From Owenia fusiformis (Eukaryota > Annelida > Polychaeta > Sabellida > Oweniidae), in NCBI GenBank assembly GCA_903813345.2, contig CAIIXF020000010.1, positions 19,481,181-19,545,180 on the forward strand: a DNA stretch of 64,000 nucleotides. Direction: 5' to 3'. This document shows positions 11,250 to 24,514 of the stretch, piece after piece. Under the pieces are notes generated by a model. It was not told the DNA's origin, did not search any database, and worked only from the letters and a program-made list of their open reading frames with translations. The first letter of the stretch is position 1, and each line of letters starts with the position of its first letter. The translations under genes were made by a program, and so were the position numbers.

Positions 11250-14200
11250 ATGTCTGCTATGGATTCGGGAGAGTGGGAAGATGCTGAAAGTGATATGGAG
11301 TCTGTATACAGGACCAACAGTATAGAATTGAAACGGAGACGTGGCAATACGAAAGAGCAGAATGACTTAGCCAAGGCATTTGACATCGATATCAAATATG
11401 ACCCTAACATGTCAATGGAAGAGCATCATGATAAGGTTATAGCATCGTTTGTGTCAAAGCTGTACCAAGAAAAACACCTCTGTGATGTTGTCCTGAAAGT
11501 TGGAAATCATGAATTCCCGGCACATAAGGTTGTTCTTGCTGCACATAGTCCAAAGCTCTATAAATTGTTCACAAAACTACACGAAGGAAAGAACGTAGAA
11601 TTGATTTTAAATGAAAGCACAACAGATGGTGTGGCTGCTACATTGTGTTTTATTTATACCTCCAAAATCGTGATTTCATTGGCAACAGTTGATGACTTGC
11701 TGTCCGCATCTAAGCAGTTGGGGTTCCAAGAAATCATACAGCTCTGTGCAAGATTTCTATTAAAAGACGACACCTTAACGGTGTTCGAACAGCTAGATAT
11801 TGCCCAGCGGCACCATCTAGACGATGTTAGCAATAGTCTCGATCAATTTATAAATGAACATTTTCTTGACATCGTTTCGTCAGCAGAACATTTGAAATGC
11901 TCATTTTCCTGCCTTTGTGAAATAGCATCAAGGGATGCTCTCCATGTTATTTCCGAAATCGATGTGTTTTACGCAATACTTGCTTGGTTAGATACGAACA
12001 GAAAGGAACGTATGGAGTTTGCAGCAGATGCCATGAAGTGTGTCAGATTTATACTGATTTCTCCTGAAGATATTGCTACTCATGTTGAAACAACCCACGT
12101 CATAAAAGTTCCGGAAATCAACGCCATGATTTACCAAGCACTGAGGTAATTACACTTCAGAATAAAATATTTTGGCCAATTGGTCGGAAAATCAATTCTC
12201 CTATCAAACTCAGTGAACACTGACTTATGAGATGGTTAGGTCCAAAATGAGATTTATCTATTATTTTAGATATCACGCCCTCTTGAACACGGGTAGTTCA
12301 CTGGCTAGTGTTGTCCAGGTTCCAGGTAAAAGACACTGGCTTCCGTCCTCGGTAGAGAACTTACAAATACGCAAAAAGTTGTTAGAGAAACCAAAGATAA
12401 AGAAACGCGATACATTGCGTCCAAAACAAGAACCATCTGGGTATCATGACTTTCCGAAACCAGAAGAAGTAAAGGTACTCAAAACCTCAAATGTTCATGA
12501 TCAATCATTTGAGTAAAAGTAAATAAATTAAAAGAGTCATCTCGACGAATATAGCCAATAATGAAGGTTACACATATTTGAAGGCGTATATTACGTTTAT
12601 TCTCACTTCCAGATTAGCCCATGTCCAAGTCCACTTCCTCTACCTCCTTTGCCTGACAGTGTCCTCTTGATTGGTGGAGTCACTAGCCTAAAGCAAGAGC
12701 TTTACCCAGTACATCCGTGGAACACAATCATGCAGTATACTCTCAGGGATAACTTTTGGGAGGAGGGAGCTAAACTTCCTAAGTCTGTTCATCACCATGC
12801 CCTGGCGCGAATTGACCATTTTATCTACGTCATTGGTATGTATCAACCAATACCTCATTTTCACTGGTCAGTATTAAGCGAAGGTAATGGCCGTCACCGG
12901 CGCATCAAAGATGGCGGACGGGAAGTGTCGATTTCGATATTTTTCGTTAGCATCGAATTAAACTACTTCATAGTTGACGTAATGCTTTGATATTTGAACT
13001 AAACCCAACTTATATGCCATGGAAACTCTGGCTGGGCGCTGCTGTTCAACGATGTTTTCCACCGCTTAAGGGAAGGAAACTGGGATTTTGGTTTTACATA
13101 TGATAAGATAACTGATATGAGGTAATGCGGTAAAGTTATGAGAGTTTATAATGGAGAGATGTGATGTCTCGTTACCGTGTATTGAAAACTAACATGACCG
13201 TTACCCTGTATTACATTTTCAGTTACCTTCCCTTAAGCGGTGGAAGATATCCTTACACTTTGGCGCCCACGCATCATATATGAACAAATTATCATATTCC
13301 ATAGTACCCATGTCATATGAGTCTGATTTGACTTAAATATCAAAGCATTACGTCAACTATAAAGTAGTTTAATTCGATGAAAACTAAAAATATCAAAACC
13401 GACACTTCCCTCAGCCATCTTTGATGTGAAGGTAACGGCCGTTACCTTCGCCTGGTACTAACCAGTGATTTGTAATTGGTATGTTTCGTATACTCACAAC
13501 TGGGGGCCCAAACGACGCTAAAAGGAGGGACTCTGCATAACATAATGATGTACCAACAGAAAGACATTTTTGTTATAATGGTGCAAGTTTGAAGAACAAT
13601 GGTGACAGTATGAGACTCACAATCCTTGATTTTTCAAACATCTGTAGTAGGTCTAAAACTCAAATTAACGGTTTTCAACGTGCATAGTTGGACCCGCGTG
13701 CCTCGGAGGGATCTTTTGTTTTTGCACAGCACAACAGAACATTTTGTTCAAGGTAAGGTCCACTTAAGGCATTTGGTGGAGTCTTAAAGACCGTTATCTA
13801 AATACAACCCTAATGTTAGACTGAACATTGAATCGAACCCGGACCACTTGCACATGGGGTACATTACTAATCCCAGTCTAACTTGATAACCAACTCATCA
13901 ATATAATTGAAGTTTATTTTTACAGAGCTGACATTTTCTATGATTAGGTAATTTTCTGATAGACAATATGATTAAAAAAGCCGACATATTAAAGTCTTTG
14001 TTTGATATCACCTGCTCAACTTGTATTATAAGTTTGTAATGGCAGATTTGTTATTGTCAATTAAACATCAAGGGAAGACTGTTCTAAGGAATTCATTATC
14101 CATTGTCCAATGACATGGCGAGGGGGCTTTCATTACCAATCGAGCCAGTCGTTGTTCCCACTTTGAGCATGAAACAATGCCGGTAATCAAAGAATCTTTA

Positions 14201-17200
14201 TCTCCTAGACACAGCTTACGTTTTTAATTTACGCAAATTGGCATTTTTATTTTATTGGAGTGATGGGTTAGTATTACTTTAATCATACAGATAGATAACA
14301 ATTACTGATTTTGTTCACGGTATTTCAATTGTTCGTCCTCGGCCAATACCCTATTAGAAACGATTTCATCCTCGCCCATAGGTTGCGCGCTTGTATAAAC
14401 ATCTATCATCGTGCGATCGGGTGTTTCATTTTTCAAGAATGTTCTCACTTCACAACGGCCCTTTACACGGGGTTACAAATGGTGCTGGTAGTTCACTGAT
14501 TTTTTCAACAAAATCGGATAACGTTTAAACGAGTGCGTTTTCTAATATGGTATTGGCCGAAAAAATGAAACAACCTATTGTGCGACACAGGCACAATAAC
14601 CGAGTACTGCGGATAGGAAATCCGATGGACGATGACGTCTCAAGACCACTAGCTTAAAGTGGTTTATAGTGTTTTCTCTTGTAGTTTTTACTTCATCTTA
14701 ACTTCTCAAGAATCGTTTCTTTTCATTAGTCTCTCCTAAATCGAGTGATATTTATGTACACTCCCCTCCATAAGTTTGGCACACAACAGTCTTCATTTGG
14801 ATCACAAAGTGATTGGTGGACTTATAGAATTCATCCATTTGGGTGATTTAAAAATCATCATATTTGATATATAAATGTCCAAACAATTGTAATTGATGAA
14901 GAAAATTAAAACTTTGATATTGATAAGCTTTGATAAACAATCCAATGAAAACTCCTGGTTTCAAATTTTATTTAGGGGTGTGTAACCCTCTTCGCATTAC
15001 GGCACATCGGCTCTTAGCAAAACAAAGCGGAAATGTTTGGCGTCTAACCTGAGCTTCCAATTTATCAACCACTGTTGCAGTACTTACCTTTAGCTATTAC
15101 CTCCGTGCTCTATCAATGATGGGGATATATCAGGAAATGTTGCCCCTGTTATTTAATATTTACAATCATAAATAATGAACGATGTCTCACAGTGCTAATC
15201 TATCTTCATTTTACCATGATTTCATTGTTTTGATGGAGAGCTTTGGTGACAAGTTTACTTTATTAGTTTTAATAGATTATATCGCAAAATATAATGCTAA
15301 CGGATTGTCAACTGCCAAGCTATTATATGAGGGACGAACGTATAAATTACTTTCTGTTTGAAGCAATGGTGATTCAAGAGATGAAATATGACAGTATTGT
15401 CCTCTCGATGCCTTGAGTTCGCTGCCAAGGCAAGTCTACGATGATCAGTAAAATAGGGGGTATTTTGCCAAAAATATCTTACAGAGATTATAAATACTTC
15501 TTTATAGAATTTAACTAAATAGAGTGCAAGATAACTGTCGATTACTATGCTTTCATGATTCCAATGGATTCAGGATTACTACAGTAGTATATCTAGCAAG
15601 GCATTAATATGGAAAATGTCACAGCCTGCCATTCGTTACAGGCGGGGTTACAGGCATCAACCGCAGAAAGCCGGCATCGCTAATCGTGAACAAATAGGTC
15701 AAAGCGTTGTTGAACTACTTGTAGGCCTACCTTGGAACAACATTTATCGACATTAACGAACATCATTCTCATTCTAGGTGGTTCCGCATTTGACCATAAA
15801 GAACCAACAGCATTGGTTAATCCAATTAAAGATGTTCAAAGATACGATGTAGACACAGAAAGCTGGCGAAAGATGTCGCCATTAACACACGCGCGAATGT
15901 ACGTCGAAGCTGTTGTGTTGGACGATACCATCTATGCAATTGGGGGACAAGACGATGATGGAGGGTATGTCCCAATATACGCTATTCAGATGTGACCCAA
16001 CGCATCGTCTCACGTGAGATATCACACACTACTGAAAACAGTGCTTGAAAAACATTTTTTGAAAAATGTCCTTCACTTTTAGAACATGAAATGTATGAAA
16101 ACAAAATCATTTTGATGTCTTTCTTTCGTAGGGTGCTGTGTAATATGGAAAGGTACAATGAAACTGCAGATAGTTGGGAGGTGATCCCACTACCATCGTG
16201 TCACATTGGCATAGCTGTCACTGTGCATAGGGGACAGATATTCGCAGCCGGGGGGTACTGCAGCGATACTCGTAAAGCCCTTAAAGTTGTTGGCACCTAC
16301 GATGTTGACAAAAATAGGTGAAGTATATCTAGGATGAAGAACTCATCCTAGAGTATATTAACAAACGAATTAGAATTGCATGAAACATAACTTCATGTTT
16401 ATTAGGTAGATATTTCAAGTTGTAAACGTTAGGACATTTTTTCAATCAATAGACTACTAATACATCATGCATGAACTGCATTCACTTGTTTACCAAAGTC
16501 ACGTGAGTGACTCGTATCAAAATCGTACCCCGTATCAAAATGGAGGAACATCCGAACTGCTGAAACTTTTTTAAAATTGGACTTAGCTTGAAGCCGCTGT
16601 CATAAAGTCCCCCTGGACAAAAATCTTTCAAAACCATGCAATTTTTCAACACTTTGATCACTTTTCGAGTGATTTGTAAAGCCCCACCCGTTGATGAAAG
16701 CTGGCTACAAGCCTGACTTGCATTAGTATGTTAAGTTTTAAGGAGGAACGATTCCTTGCAAGTTTGATATAAAGTGATTTTGAACAATGGCAACTATTTT
16801 CATAAACCTTAAGTACATGTACGCATATTTTGGGCATTTTAGAAATAACCAAAAATTTAATAATTCAGGCCAAAATTAATCATCATCCTTTCTGTTGCAA
16901 TTGCAAGTGGGGCAACCCAAAACGTAATTTTTATTGGTAAATCGTTCTATGGGTAATATGATCTGATCCTTACCTGTTACTAGTAAGCTTAACTTATAAT
17001 TTCCAGTTGGTCAAAGAAGAACGATATGATAGTTGGTCGTTGCCACGCTCGTCTTGTAGACGTCAAAGGAACGATGTACGTAATTGGTGGGGCCACTAAA
17101 TGGGAAACTAGAGACGCCATATCGAGTCTTGGATCCATTAGCATGTATGATGATGACGCGGATTCATGGTCACGTGTGGCGGAAATGAAACTGCCACGTC

Positions 17201-17791
17201 ATGACGTCATGTGTGCTGTTGTTGGTATGTGTTTCATCATTAGTTTATTATGTACCTTAGGTAATTTAAGAAATTTACGCCATTCCCTTATCCACGGTGT
17301 TATGTTCAAAATCTGCTACAAAACTTGTGATATATTTAACTGTTATATCGGCCCCACACACCTTTCCAATGGGGCATTACATGCATGCCCATGGTCCTTC
17401 ACATTGTTATTAAACATTTCCTATTACATTCTATTGCCCGAGTATATCGTGAACTTGATCATTTGTTTACGGTATGATCGAGTCCTAAATACTAACCTTT
17501 TGTACACGCGTACTATCCAACGTATTATAGGCCCCGTTATATCTGGGTGTGTGCTACTCTGATTTCTAATTGCTAACTTGTTTGAATCCAAGACTCGACA
17601 AAAAATAAACTTTTATACGTTTTCCAGGATCCAAGATCTTCATCATGGGTGGAATAAGTACACAAGGCAATAGATGTCTGACTACTGTAGAATGCTTTGA
17701 AACAGAGACAAACTCACTGAGAACTGATGTAGAACATTTAGTAAAACCTAACGTTGGTGGAGCTGCCGTGTTTGTCCCTTCAAGATCTTAA
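11250..17791 (+). CDS. BTB-BACK-Kelch (Kelch-like) protein, 7 exons, 690 aa
   Basis: Family role: Kelch-like proteins are substrate adaptors of Cullin-3 ubiquitin ligases; BTB binds CUL3 and dimerises, the Kelch propeller binds substrate. Exons: 11250-12145, 12270-12468, 12613-12835, 15778-15964, 16132-16317, 17007-17224, 17628-17791; phases agree and the sum is 2073 nt. The N-terminal ~55 residues are acidic and unlike the core family. BTB lies at about 62-172 (CDVVLKVGNHEFPAHKVVLA), BACK at about 178-280, and six Kelch blades at about 380-690 with GG pairs and paired Tyr/Trp (for example YDVDTESW, YNETADSW). ATG 11250 is the first in-frame ATG after the TAG at 11193; ATG 11259 is possible. 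Introns are GT-AG. I cannot name the KLHL subtype. Confidence 0.9.
12862..13467. mobile_element. Foldback element in Kelch-gene intron 3
   Basis: About 150 bp at each end are inverted copies: CACTGGTCAGTATTAAGCGA at the left pairs with the right terminus, and the arms include ATCAAAGATGG and ATCAAAGCATTACGTCAACT in opposite orientations. A second inverted pair sits inside (CCACCGCTTAAGGGAAGG at about 13059 and its reverse near 13223). No coding capacity. The left end lies 26 bp after the exon 3 splice donor. Confidence 0.75.
13760..13900 (-). repeat. Possible degenerate tRNA-derived SINE
   Basis: On the minus strand GGTTCGATTC (13830-13839) matches a Pol III B box. A poor A-box-like stretch (AGTTAGACTGGGATTAG) lies about 40 bp upstream. 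There is no tRNA-like folding and no clear tail, so this is tentative. Confidence 0.25.
14339..14560. mobile_element. MITE with TCGGCCAATACC ends
   Basis: Terminal inverted repeats TCGGCCAATACCCTATTAGA (left) and its near-perfect reverse complement ending GGTATTGGCCGA (right) bound a 222-bp non-coding segment in the third Kelch-gene intron. Confidence 0.65.
16607..16714. repeat. Dispersed repeat, 'CTGGCTAC' family, copy 1
   Basis: It contains CTTTCAAAACCATGCAATTT, a GTGATTT block and a terminal CTGGCTACAAGCCTG. The same order of blocks occurs at 24221-24341 and 59519-59676. It lies in intron 5 of the Kelch gene. Confidence 0.55.
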
Positions 17792-17820
17792 TGGACTATT
17801 CTTAATATGTAGCTTTATGA

Positions 17821-17826
17821 AATAAA
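17821..17826 (+). promoter_or_regulatory. Poly(A) signal of the Kelch-like gene
   Basis: AATAAA lies 30 bp after the stop codon, implying a very short 3' UTR. The giant inverted repeat begins about 45 bp further on. Confidence 0.6.
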
Positions 17827-17868
17827 CCTAACCAAAGAAGAGCATTAAAAATATCCTAGATTAGAAAA

Positions 17869-20800
17869 TACTCTAAGAGCGAGGAGGAAAATTCTTAATA
17901 AATGTAGTATAGTTGGTTTGGCAGGATTTTCAGTTAGAAGGAAGTCTTGGATAAAAATTCTACCTAGGTGATAGCTTCACAGAGTGGTACATAATTCTTT
18001 TTTTTCAGGGGTTAGGCCCCCACCCCCAAAAAACACCCCACCCCCGGAAAATATTTTTTTCATTCTCAATAACTTTAGATATCTTGATGTTTGTAAGTTA
18101 CATACATGGACATTATATTTATGAATCATTTCAAAAATAAATAATGCCAATCACTCCTACAGAATTTGAAAAATAGTACAAAGAATGTACCCCAGGGGGC
18201 AAATTCATGACCCATTTTTTTACTATTTAGAGCCTCACTTTTCAACCAGACACTGGAAGACATCGGAAAATTTCATGTGAAGTGCCCAGTAGCAGTACTA
18301 TAAGCTCTGAAAGGGTCAAACTAATTGAATCAGTAGGAGCTGAGAAAAAAATTGTTGATTTTTTGAAAAATTTGACATTTTTGAGAGGGGTGATTTTGTG
18401 TGTGACTATAGCTGATGCCTATTGTTTTCAGATCTATCCCTCTTTGATGATAAATATGGTTTTGAAGTATGGAACTAAGATGTAAAAACTAATTAAAATG
18501 GGTTTTAAGGAAGTTTAATGTTTTAAACAAGTTCAAAATTCGAAGAATTGTACAATATCAGGTCTGAATTTACGAATTTTAGGTAAGACCTTGGATGAGC
18601 CTTATATTTTTTACATCTGTCCCCCTTTGATGATATTTATGGTTTTGTACTGTGGAACTAAGATGTACAAAATAATTTAGATGGTTTGTAAGAAGGTTTA
18701 AGGATTTTAACAAGTTCAAAATTTGAAGAATTGTACAATATCAGGTCTGAATTTACAAATTTCAGGTAAGACCTTGGATGGCTCTTATGATTTTACATCT
18801 GTCACTCTTTGATGATATGTATTGTTTTGTAGTGTGGAACTAAGATGTAAAAAAATGGTTTAGATGGTTTTGAAGAGTGTTTAGGGATTTTAATGAGTCC
18901 AAAATTTGAAGAATTGTACAATATCAGGTCTGAATTCTCGAATTTTAGGTATGACCTTGGACGGCCCTTTTGTGTTTTTTACATTTGTTCCTCTTTGATG
19001 ATATTTATGGTTTTATAGCGTTTAACTAAGATGTAAAATTTAATTTAGATGAATTTAAGAGATTTAAGGATTTTAACAAGTTCGAAATTTGAAAAATTGT
19101 ACAATATCAGAATTCTGAATTTACGAATTTCAGGTAAGACCTTGGATGGCTCTTATGTTTTTACATCTGTCACTCTTTGATGATATGTATTGTTTTGTAG
19201 TGTGGAACTAAGATGTTAAAAATGATTTAGATGGTTTTTAAGAGTGTTTAGGGATTTTAATGAGTCAAAAATTTAAAGAATTGTACAATATCAGGTCTGA
19301 ATTTTCGAATTATAGGCATTACCTTGGACAACTCTTTTGTTTTTTATATCTGTCCCTCTTTAATGACAGTTATAGTTTTATAGTGTGGAACTAAGATGTA
19401 AAATATAGTTTAGATGAATTTTAAGAAGGTTCAAGGATTCTAACAAGTTCAAAATTTGAAGAATTGTACGATATCAGGTCTGAATTTACAAATTTTAGGT
19501 AAGACCTTGGATGAGCCTTATATTTTTTTTACACCTGTCCCTCTTTGATGATATCTATGGTTTTGTAGTGTGGAACTAAGATGTAAAAAATAATTTAGAT
19601 GCATTTTAAGAAGGTTTAAGGATTTTAATTTGAAGAATTGTATAATATCAGGTCTGCAATGAATGAATTTCAAGTATAACCTTGGTTAGCCCATATGATT
19701 TTAACATCTATCCCCTTTTCATGATATATTTGGTTTAATTGTGTGGAAATATGTATAACATAATTTACATCGGTTTTAAAGAAGCTTAATGTTTTAAACA
19801 AGTTCAAAATCTTAGCGTATTGTACAATATCAGATCTGAAATTAATAAATTTAAAGTATAATCTTGCTTGGCCCTTATATTTTTAACATCTATCCCTTTT
19901 TAATGATATATATTGCTTAGTAGTATGGAGCTAATATGTAAATCATAATTAAGATGGGTTTTAAAGAAGTTTAAGGTTTTAAATAAGTTCAAATTTTGAC
20001 GAATTGTACAATATCAGAGCTGATATTAATGAATTTTACGTATTATGTTTTTTACATCTATCCCTTTTTGATGACATATATGATTTAGTAGTGTTGAACT
20101 AAGATGTTAAACAAAGTTTAGACAGGTTTGAAAGAAGTTTAAGGTTTAAACAGGTTAAAAAATTGAAGAATTGTATAATAACAGGTGAAATTTATTAATT
20201 TTAGGTATAACTCTGGATGGCCCTTATTTGTTTTTTACATATATTTCTCTATGATAACATATATGGTTTTGTAGTATGGAGCTATTATGTAAAACATAAT
20301 TAAGATGGGTTTTAAGGAGGTTTAAGGTTTTAAAACCTGTTCAAAACTTGACAAATTGTACAATATCATATCTTCTGACATTAACGAATTTCAGGTATGT
20401 ATCTCTCTATGATGATATATATGGTTTTGTATTATGGACTATGGAGCTAATATGTAAAACATAATCAAGATGGGTTTTAAAGAAGTTTAAGGTTTTAAAC
20501 AAGTTCAAATTTTGACAAATTGTACAATATCAGAGCTGATATTAATGAATTTTAGGTATTAAGGCGAGCCTTGTGTTCTGAACATCTATCCCTTTTTGAT
20601 GACATATATGCTTTAGTAGTGTTGAACTAAGATGTTAAACATAATTTAAGGTTTTAAAGAAGCTAAAGGTTTATACAAGTTAAAAAATTGAAGAATTGTA
20701 CAATAACAGGTCAGGAATTTATTAATTTTAGGTATAACTTGACAAATTGAACAATATCATATCTTCTGACATTAATGAATTTCAGGTATGTATCTCTCTA

Positions 20801-22862
20801 TGATGATATATGGTTTAGTAGTATGGAACTAAGATGTAAAACATAATCTAGATGGGTTTTAAGGAAGTTTAAAGGCAGAATCAGATCTATGGGTGTGACA
20901 ATATTATAAGCAACATGTGCAATTCATGTACCAATCTATTCCTTACAATCTTTAATACAATATTTCCAAAAAGATTCATGATGTGTTAAAAATTGATGAA
21001 GTTATAATGGATTCAAAGAGCAAAAATGGGTGAAAATTCTCTCAAAATAATAAGAACGGTAATCATTCTTATGGAAAAATAATACATTATTGTAGAAATC
21101 TTTAGTTTTCCTGAAATAAAGTGTGCACTTTGGGGATTATTAGCAAATAGACATGAAAAGGAATGACATAAGCCAGAAATATTCAAAAAGGTCCATGTGC
21201 ATTATGGCAAGTGATTTAAGACAGTCATATATTTCACCATGAGTACTTTCTGGGCATAAATACAGTGGTTTTTATTAAAACAATATGTTTTCTTTCAAGT
21301 GAAGTCACCATGATAATAAAAATATCAATCGAATAATTCGAAAAATGATAAATAGGGACCCCATGTCAACAATTTTTTCTAAATGTTTAGAGCCAACCAA
21401 GGGTATACTTGAAATGTAGTGTTAATTGCAGACCTAATATTGTACAATGCGCCAAGATTTTGAACATGTGAAAATCCTTAAACAATCTTAAAATCCATCT
21501 TAATTGGTTTTTTTTACATCTTAGTTCCACACTTCAAAACCATACATATCATCAAAGAGGGACAGATGTAAACAATATATGGCTCACCAAAGGTCTTACC
21601 TGAAATTCGTAAATTCAGACCTGATATTATACAATTTTTCAAATTTTGAACTTGTTTAAGTCCTTAAACCTGCTTAAAATTCATCAAAATTATATTTACA
21701 TCTTAGTTCATTACTATAAAACCATAAATATCATCAAAGAGAGACAGATATAAAAACATAAGGGTCATCCAAAGTCATACCTTAAATTCGTAAATTCAGA
21801 CCTGATATTGTACAATTCTTCAAATTTTGGACTCATTAAAATCCTTAAACCTTCTTCAACTCCATCTAAGTTATTTCTTACATTTTAGTTTCACACTACA
21901 AAACCATACATATCATCAAAGAGGGACAGATGTGAAAAATATATGGCTCACCATAGGTCCTACCTGAAATTCGTAAATTCAGACCTGATATTATACAATT
22001 CTTCAAATTTTGAACTTGTTAAAATCCTTAAACCTTCTTAAAAACCATCTAAATTATTTTGTACATCTTAGTTCCATACTACAAACCCATAAATATCATC
22101 AAAGGGGGACAGATGTAAAAAATCTAAGGCTCATCCAAGGTCTTACCTAAAATTCGTAAATTCAGACCTGATATTGTACAATTCTTCGAATTTTGAACTT
22201 GTTTAAAACATTAAACTTCCTTAAAACCCATTTTAATTAGTTTTTACATCTTAGTTCCATACTTCAAAACCATATTTATCATCAAAGAGGGATAGATCTG
22301 GAAACCATAGGCATCAGCTATAGTCATACACAAAATCACCCCTCTCAAAAATGTCAAATTTTTCAAAAAATCAACAATTTTTTTCTCAGCTCCTACTGAT
22401 TCAATTAGTTTGACTCTTTCAGGGCTTATAGTTCTGCTACTGGGCACTTCACATGAAATTTTCCAATGTCTTTCCCTGTCTGGTTGAAAAGTGAGGCTCT
22501 AAATAGTAAGAAAATGGGTCACGAATTTGCCCCCTGGGGTACATACTTTGTACTATTTTTCAAATTCTGTAGGAGTGATTGGCATTATTTATTTTGCAGA
22601 TGATTCATATATATAATATCTATGTATGTAACTCACAAACATCAAGATATCTAAAGTTATTGAGAATGAAAAAAATATTTTCCAGGGGTGGAGTGTTTTT
22701 GGGGGGGGTGGGGGGCTAACCCCTGAAAAAAAAGAATTATGTACCACTCTGTGAAGCTATCACCTAAGTAGAATTTTCATCCAAGACTTCCCTCTAACTG
22801 AAAATGCTGCCAAACCAACTATACTCCATTTATTAAGAATTTTCCTCCTCGCTCTTAGAGTA
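17869..22862. mobile_element. Giant (~5 kb) inverted-repeat element with ~180-bp tandem units
   Basis: The outer ~690 bp of both ends are inverted copies with few differences, starting TACTCTAAGAGCGAGG and ending in its reverse complement. Inside, a unit of about 180 bp, marked by ACATCTGTCCCTCTTTGATG, GGAACTAAGATGTAAAA and GAATTGTACAATATCAGG, recurs about 14 times in the left arm (about 18400-20870) and about 5 times in reverse in the right arm (about 21420-22260). Units nearest the termini are the most regular and the inner ones more diverged. The 20870-21420 centre is unique. No transposase is seen. It resembles a foldback-type transposon; a segmental inverted duplication of a satellite is the alternative. 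Confidence 0.8.
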
Positions 22863-24220
22863 AAATGGACGTCACATTTAGTTAAAGTCACAGTTTCCAT
22901 TTTATGTTAAAAAATTATTGAACTCATTTGAACAAAACGCTGTTTTTCAAAATATTCTCCCTCTCTCTTGAAATTCCTATTGAATCGACTTCATAACATT
23001 TCCTCTTTCCAATGGTTTATTCGTTAGGCCTAGTTCGTACAATTCATATCAAACTCGCTTTATATTATGGAAAATCATTTGGACTAATTTGATCAAAACA
23101 TCCTTTCCAAATCTTTTTCTCCATTATATTATCGTTGCAAAGTTTTGTTCTAATGTGAAATTCCTTTTAAATTTATTTCATTATATTTACCCTTTCTAAT
23201 GGTATATTCTTTAGCCCAGTAATTTCAGGGGGTGGAGACACTTAGATTATTTTTGTCGCGTACAGGAACAACAAAAACCTCCATCTTATTCAAAAACATG
23301 AGGTTGGTGTAATTCTATTTTGTCGTCTGTCAACATATTTTAGTCCTTTCCAACCCGAGTACGCAAAGACCACGTTCGGTTCAATACACATTGAAAACAT
23401 TCAATGGCTGCAAATTGACACTAGAAAACATTAATTTGTCAACAAAGTGGGGTTACAGGCACAGAATTTTTCTTTAAAATAATTCACCATATTTCCTTGG
23501 TTTACCCCACATTCTAGAAAAACTATAAAAAAAGTTTATGCTGTGGAAGAGGGGGGCGCAACGCCATTTGGCACCCTGTATATTACTTTCTTGAATGCTC
23601 TTTCCAATGACGCATAGAATTGATTGGTAACTCTCTAAGTTTATGCTGTGGAAGGGGCACAGCGCCATTTGACACCCTGTATATTACTTTCTTGAATGCT
23701 TACTTTCTTTCCACAATCATGTTTTATATTTTTATGATTCAGATGCCCATTTAGCTATAAGTTATTACTTGCTTGTTGCATAACAAATGGTAGCAAAATA
23801 GATATGTTTGTTGCGATATAATTCACTAGTATTATGCAAATAAAAACAATTAACAACTTCATTATGCAAATATATGCTTTCGTGGGGAATACTGAATATG
23901 TGATAATACAACTTGTATAAATTGTAGCACACCTTGCAACAATGTCATTATGAGAGTTATTTCTATCATCCATTAAAATTGAATAATATTAGAAGTTATC
24001 ATCCATTGAAATTGAATAGATACAAGAAGTGAATACTTTAAGTATTTGTACATGTACTTATGCAAAGGCAAAACTTTTCAGTGACCTAAATCACTATCAA
24101 AATTATTAAGACGAATAAGGGAGCTTGAAAGAAATGGTTCCACATCTGGAAAATCAGAACTGATGAAAATTAAAAAATTGTGGATATCCACGTTTATAGA
24201 AAGATGAAGATATAATAAGC
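22863..24220. other. Intergenic DNA with short diverged repeats
   Basis: No gene is supported. Around 23530-23740 a ~103-bp block occurs twice in tandem; each copy holds GTTTATGCTGTGGAAG and CACCCTGTATATTACTTTCT. CACCCTGTA is the terminal sequence of the TA-flanked elements in the myosin gene. Two diverged ~180-bp segments at 22880-23220 (TTCCAATGG / TTCTAATGG) may be another old tandem pair. Confidence 0.4.
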
Positions 24221-24341
24221 CCCCCCCCTCACTGGCCAGAAATTCTTTCAAAATCATTCAGTTTTTCACCTTTTCGTATTATGCCTATGGCAACTTCCAC
24301 CCGCCCCCCCCCCCCCTCGGTAAATCCTGGCTACGGGCCTG
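24221..24341. repeat. Dispersed repeat, 'CTGGCTAC' family, copy 2
   Basis: C-rich start, ATTCTTTCAAAATCATTCAG, GTTTTTCACC and terminal ATCCTGGCTACGGGCCTG. It ends about 170 bp upstream of the HSF2BP start codon. Confidence 0.65.
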
Positions 24342-24514
24342 TATCTAGATGCCACTGTCTGAAAAACAATATGATTATTTTTTCGGGGCATGTATTATCC
24401 ATTTTATCCGTTACCATACGTTGTATCAATTTGAAGTCAGAGAACGTAGGGGCGTTTTGCGAGTACCCGGGATTATTTTCAATTCAAAGTTTGTCTTTTC
24501 GTTCAGTGTACAAA

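Noticed and set aside
18282-22447. Twin 67-codon ORFs at 18282-18485 (+) and 22244-22447 (-)
   Set aside because: They begin with GTG, not ATG, and are simply the same segment of the two inverted arms. Similarity follows from the repeat and does not show coding.
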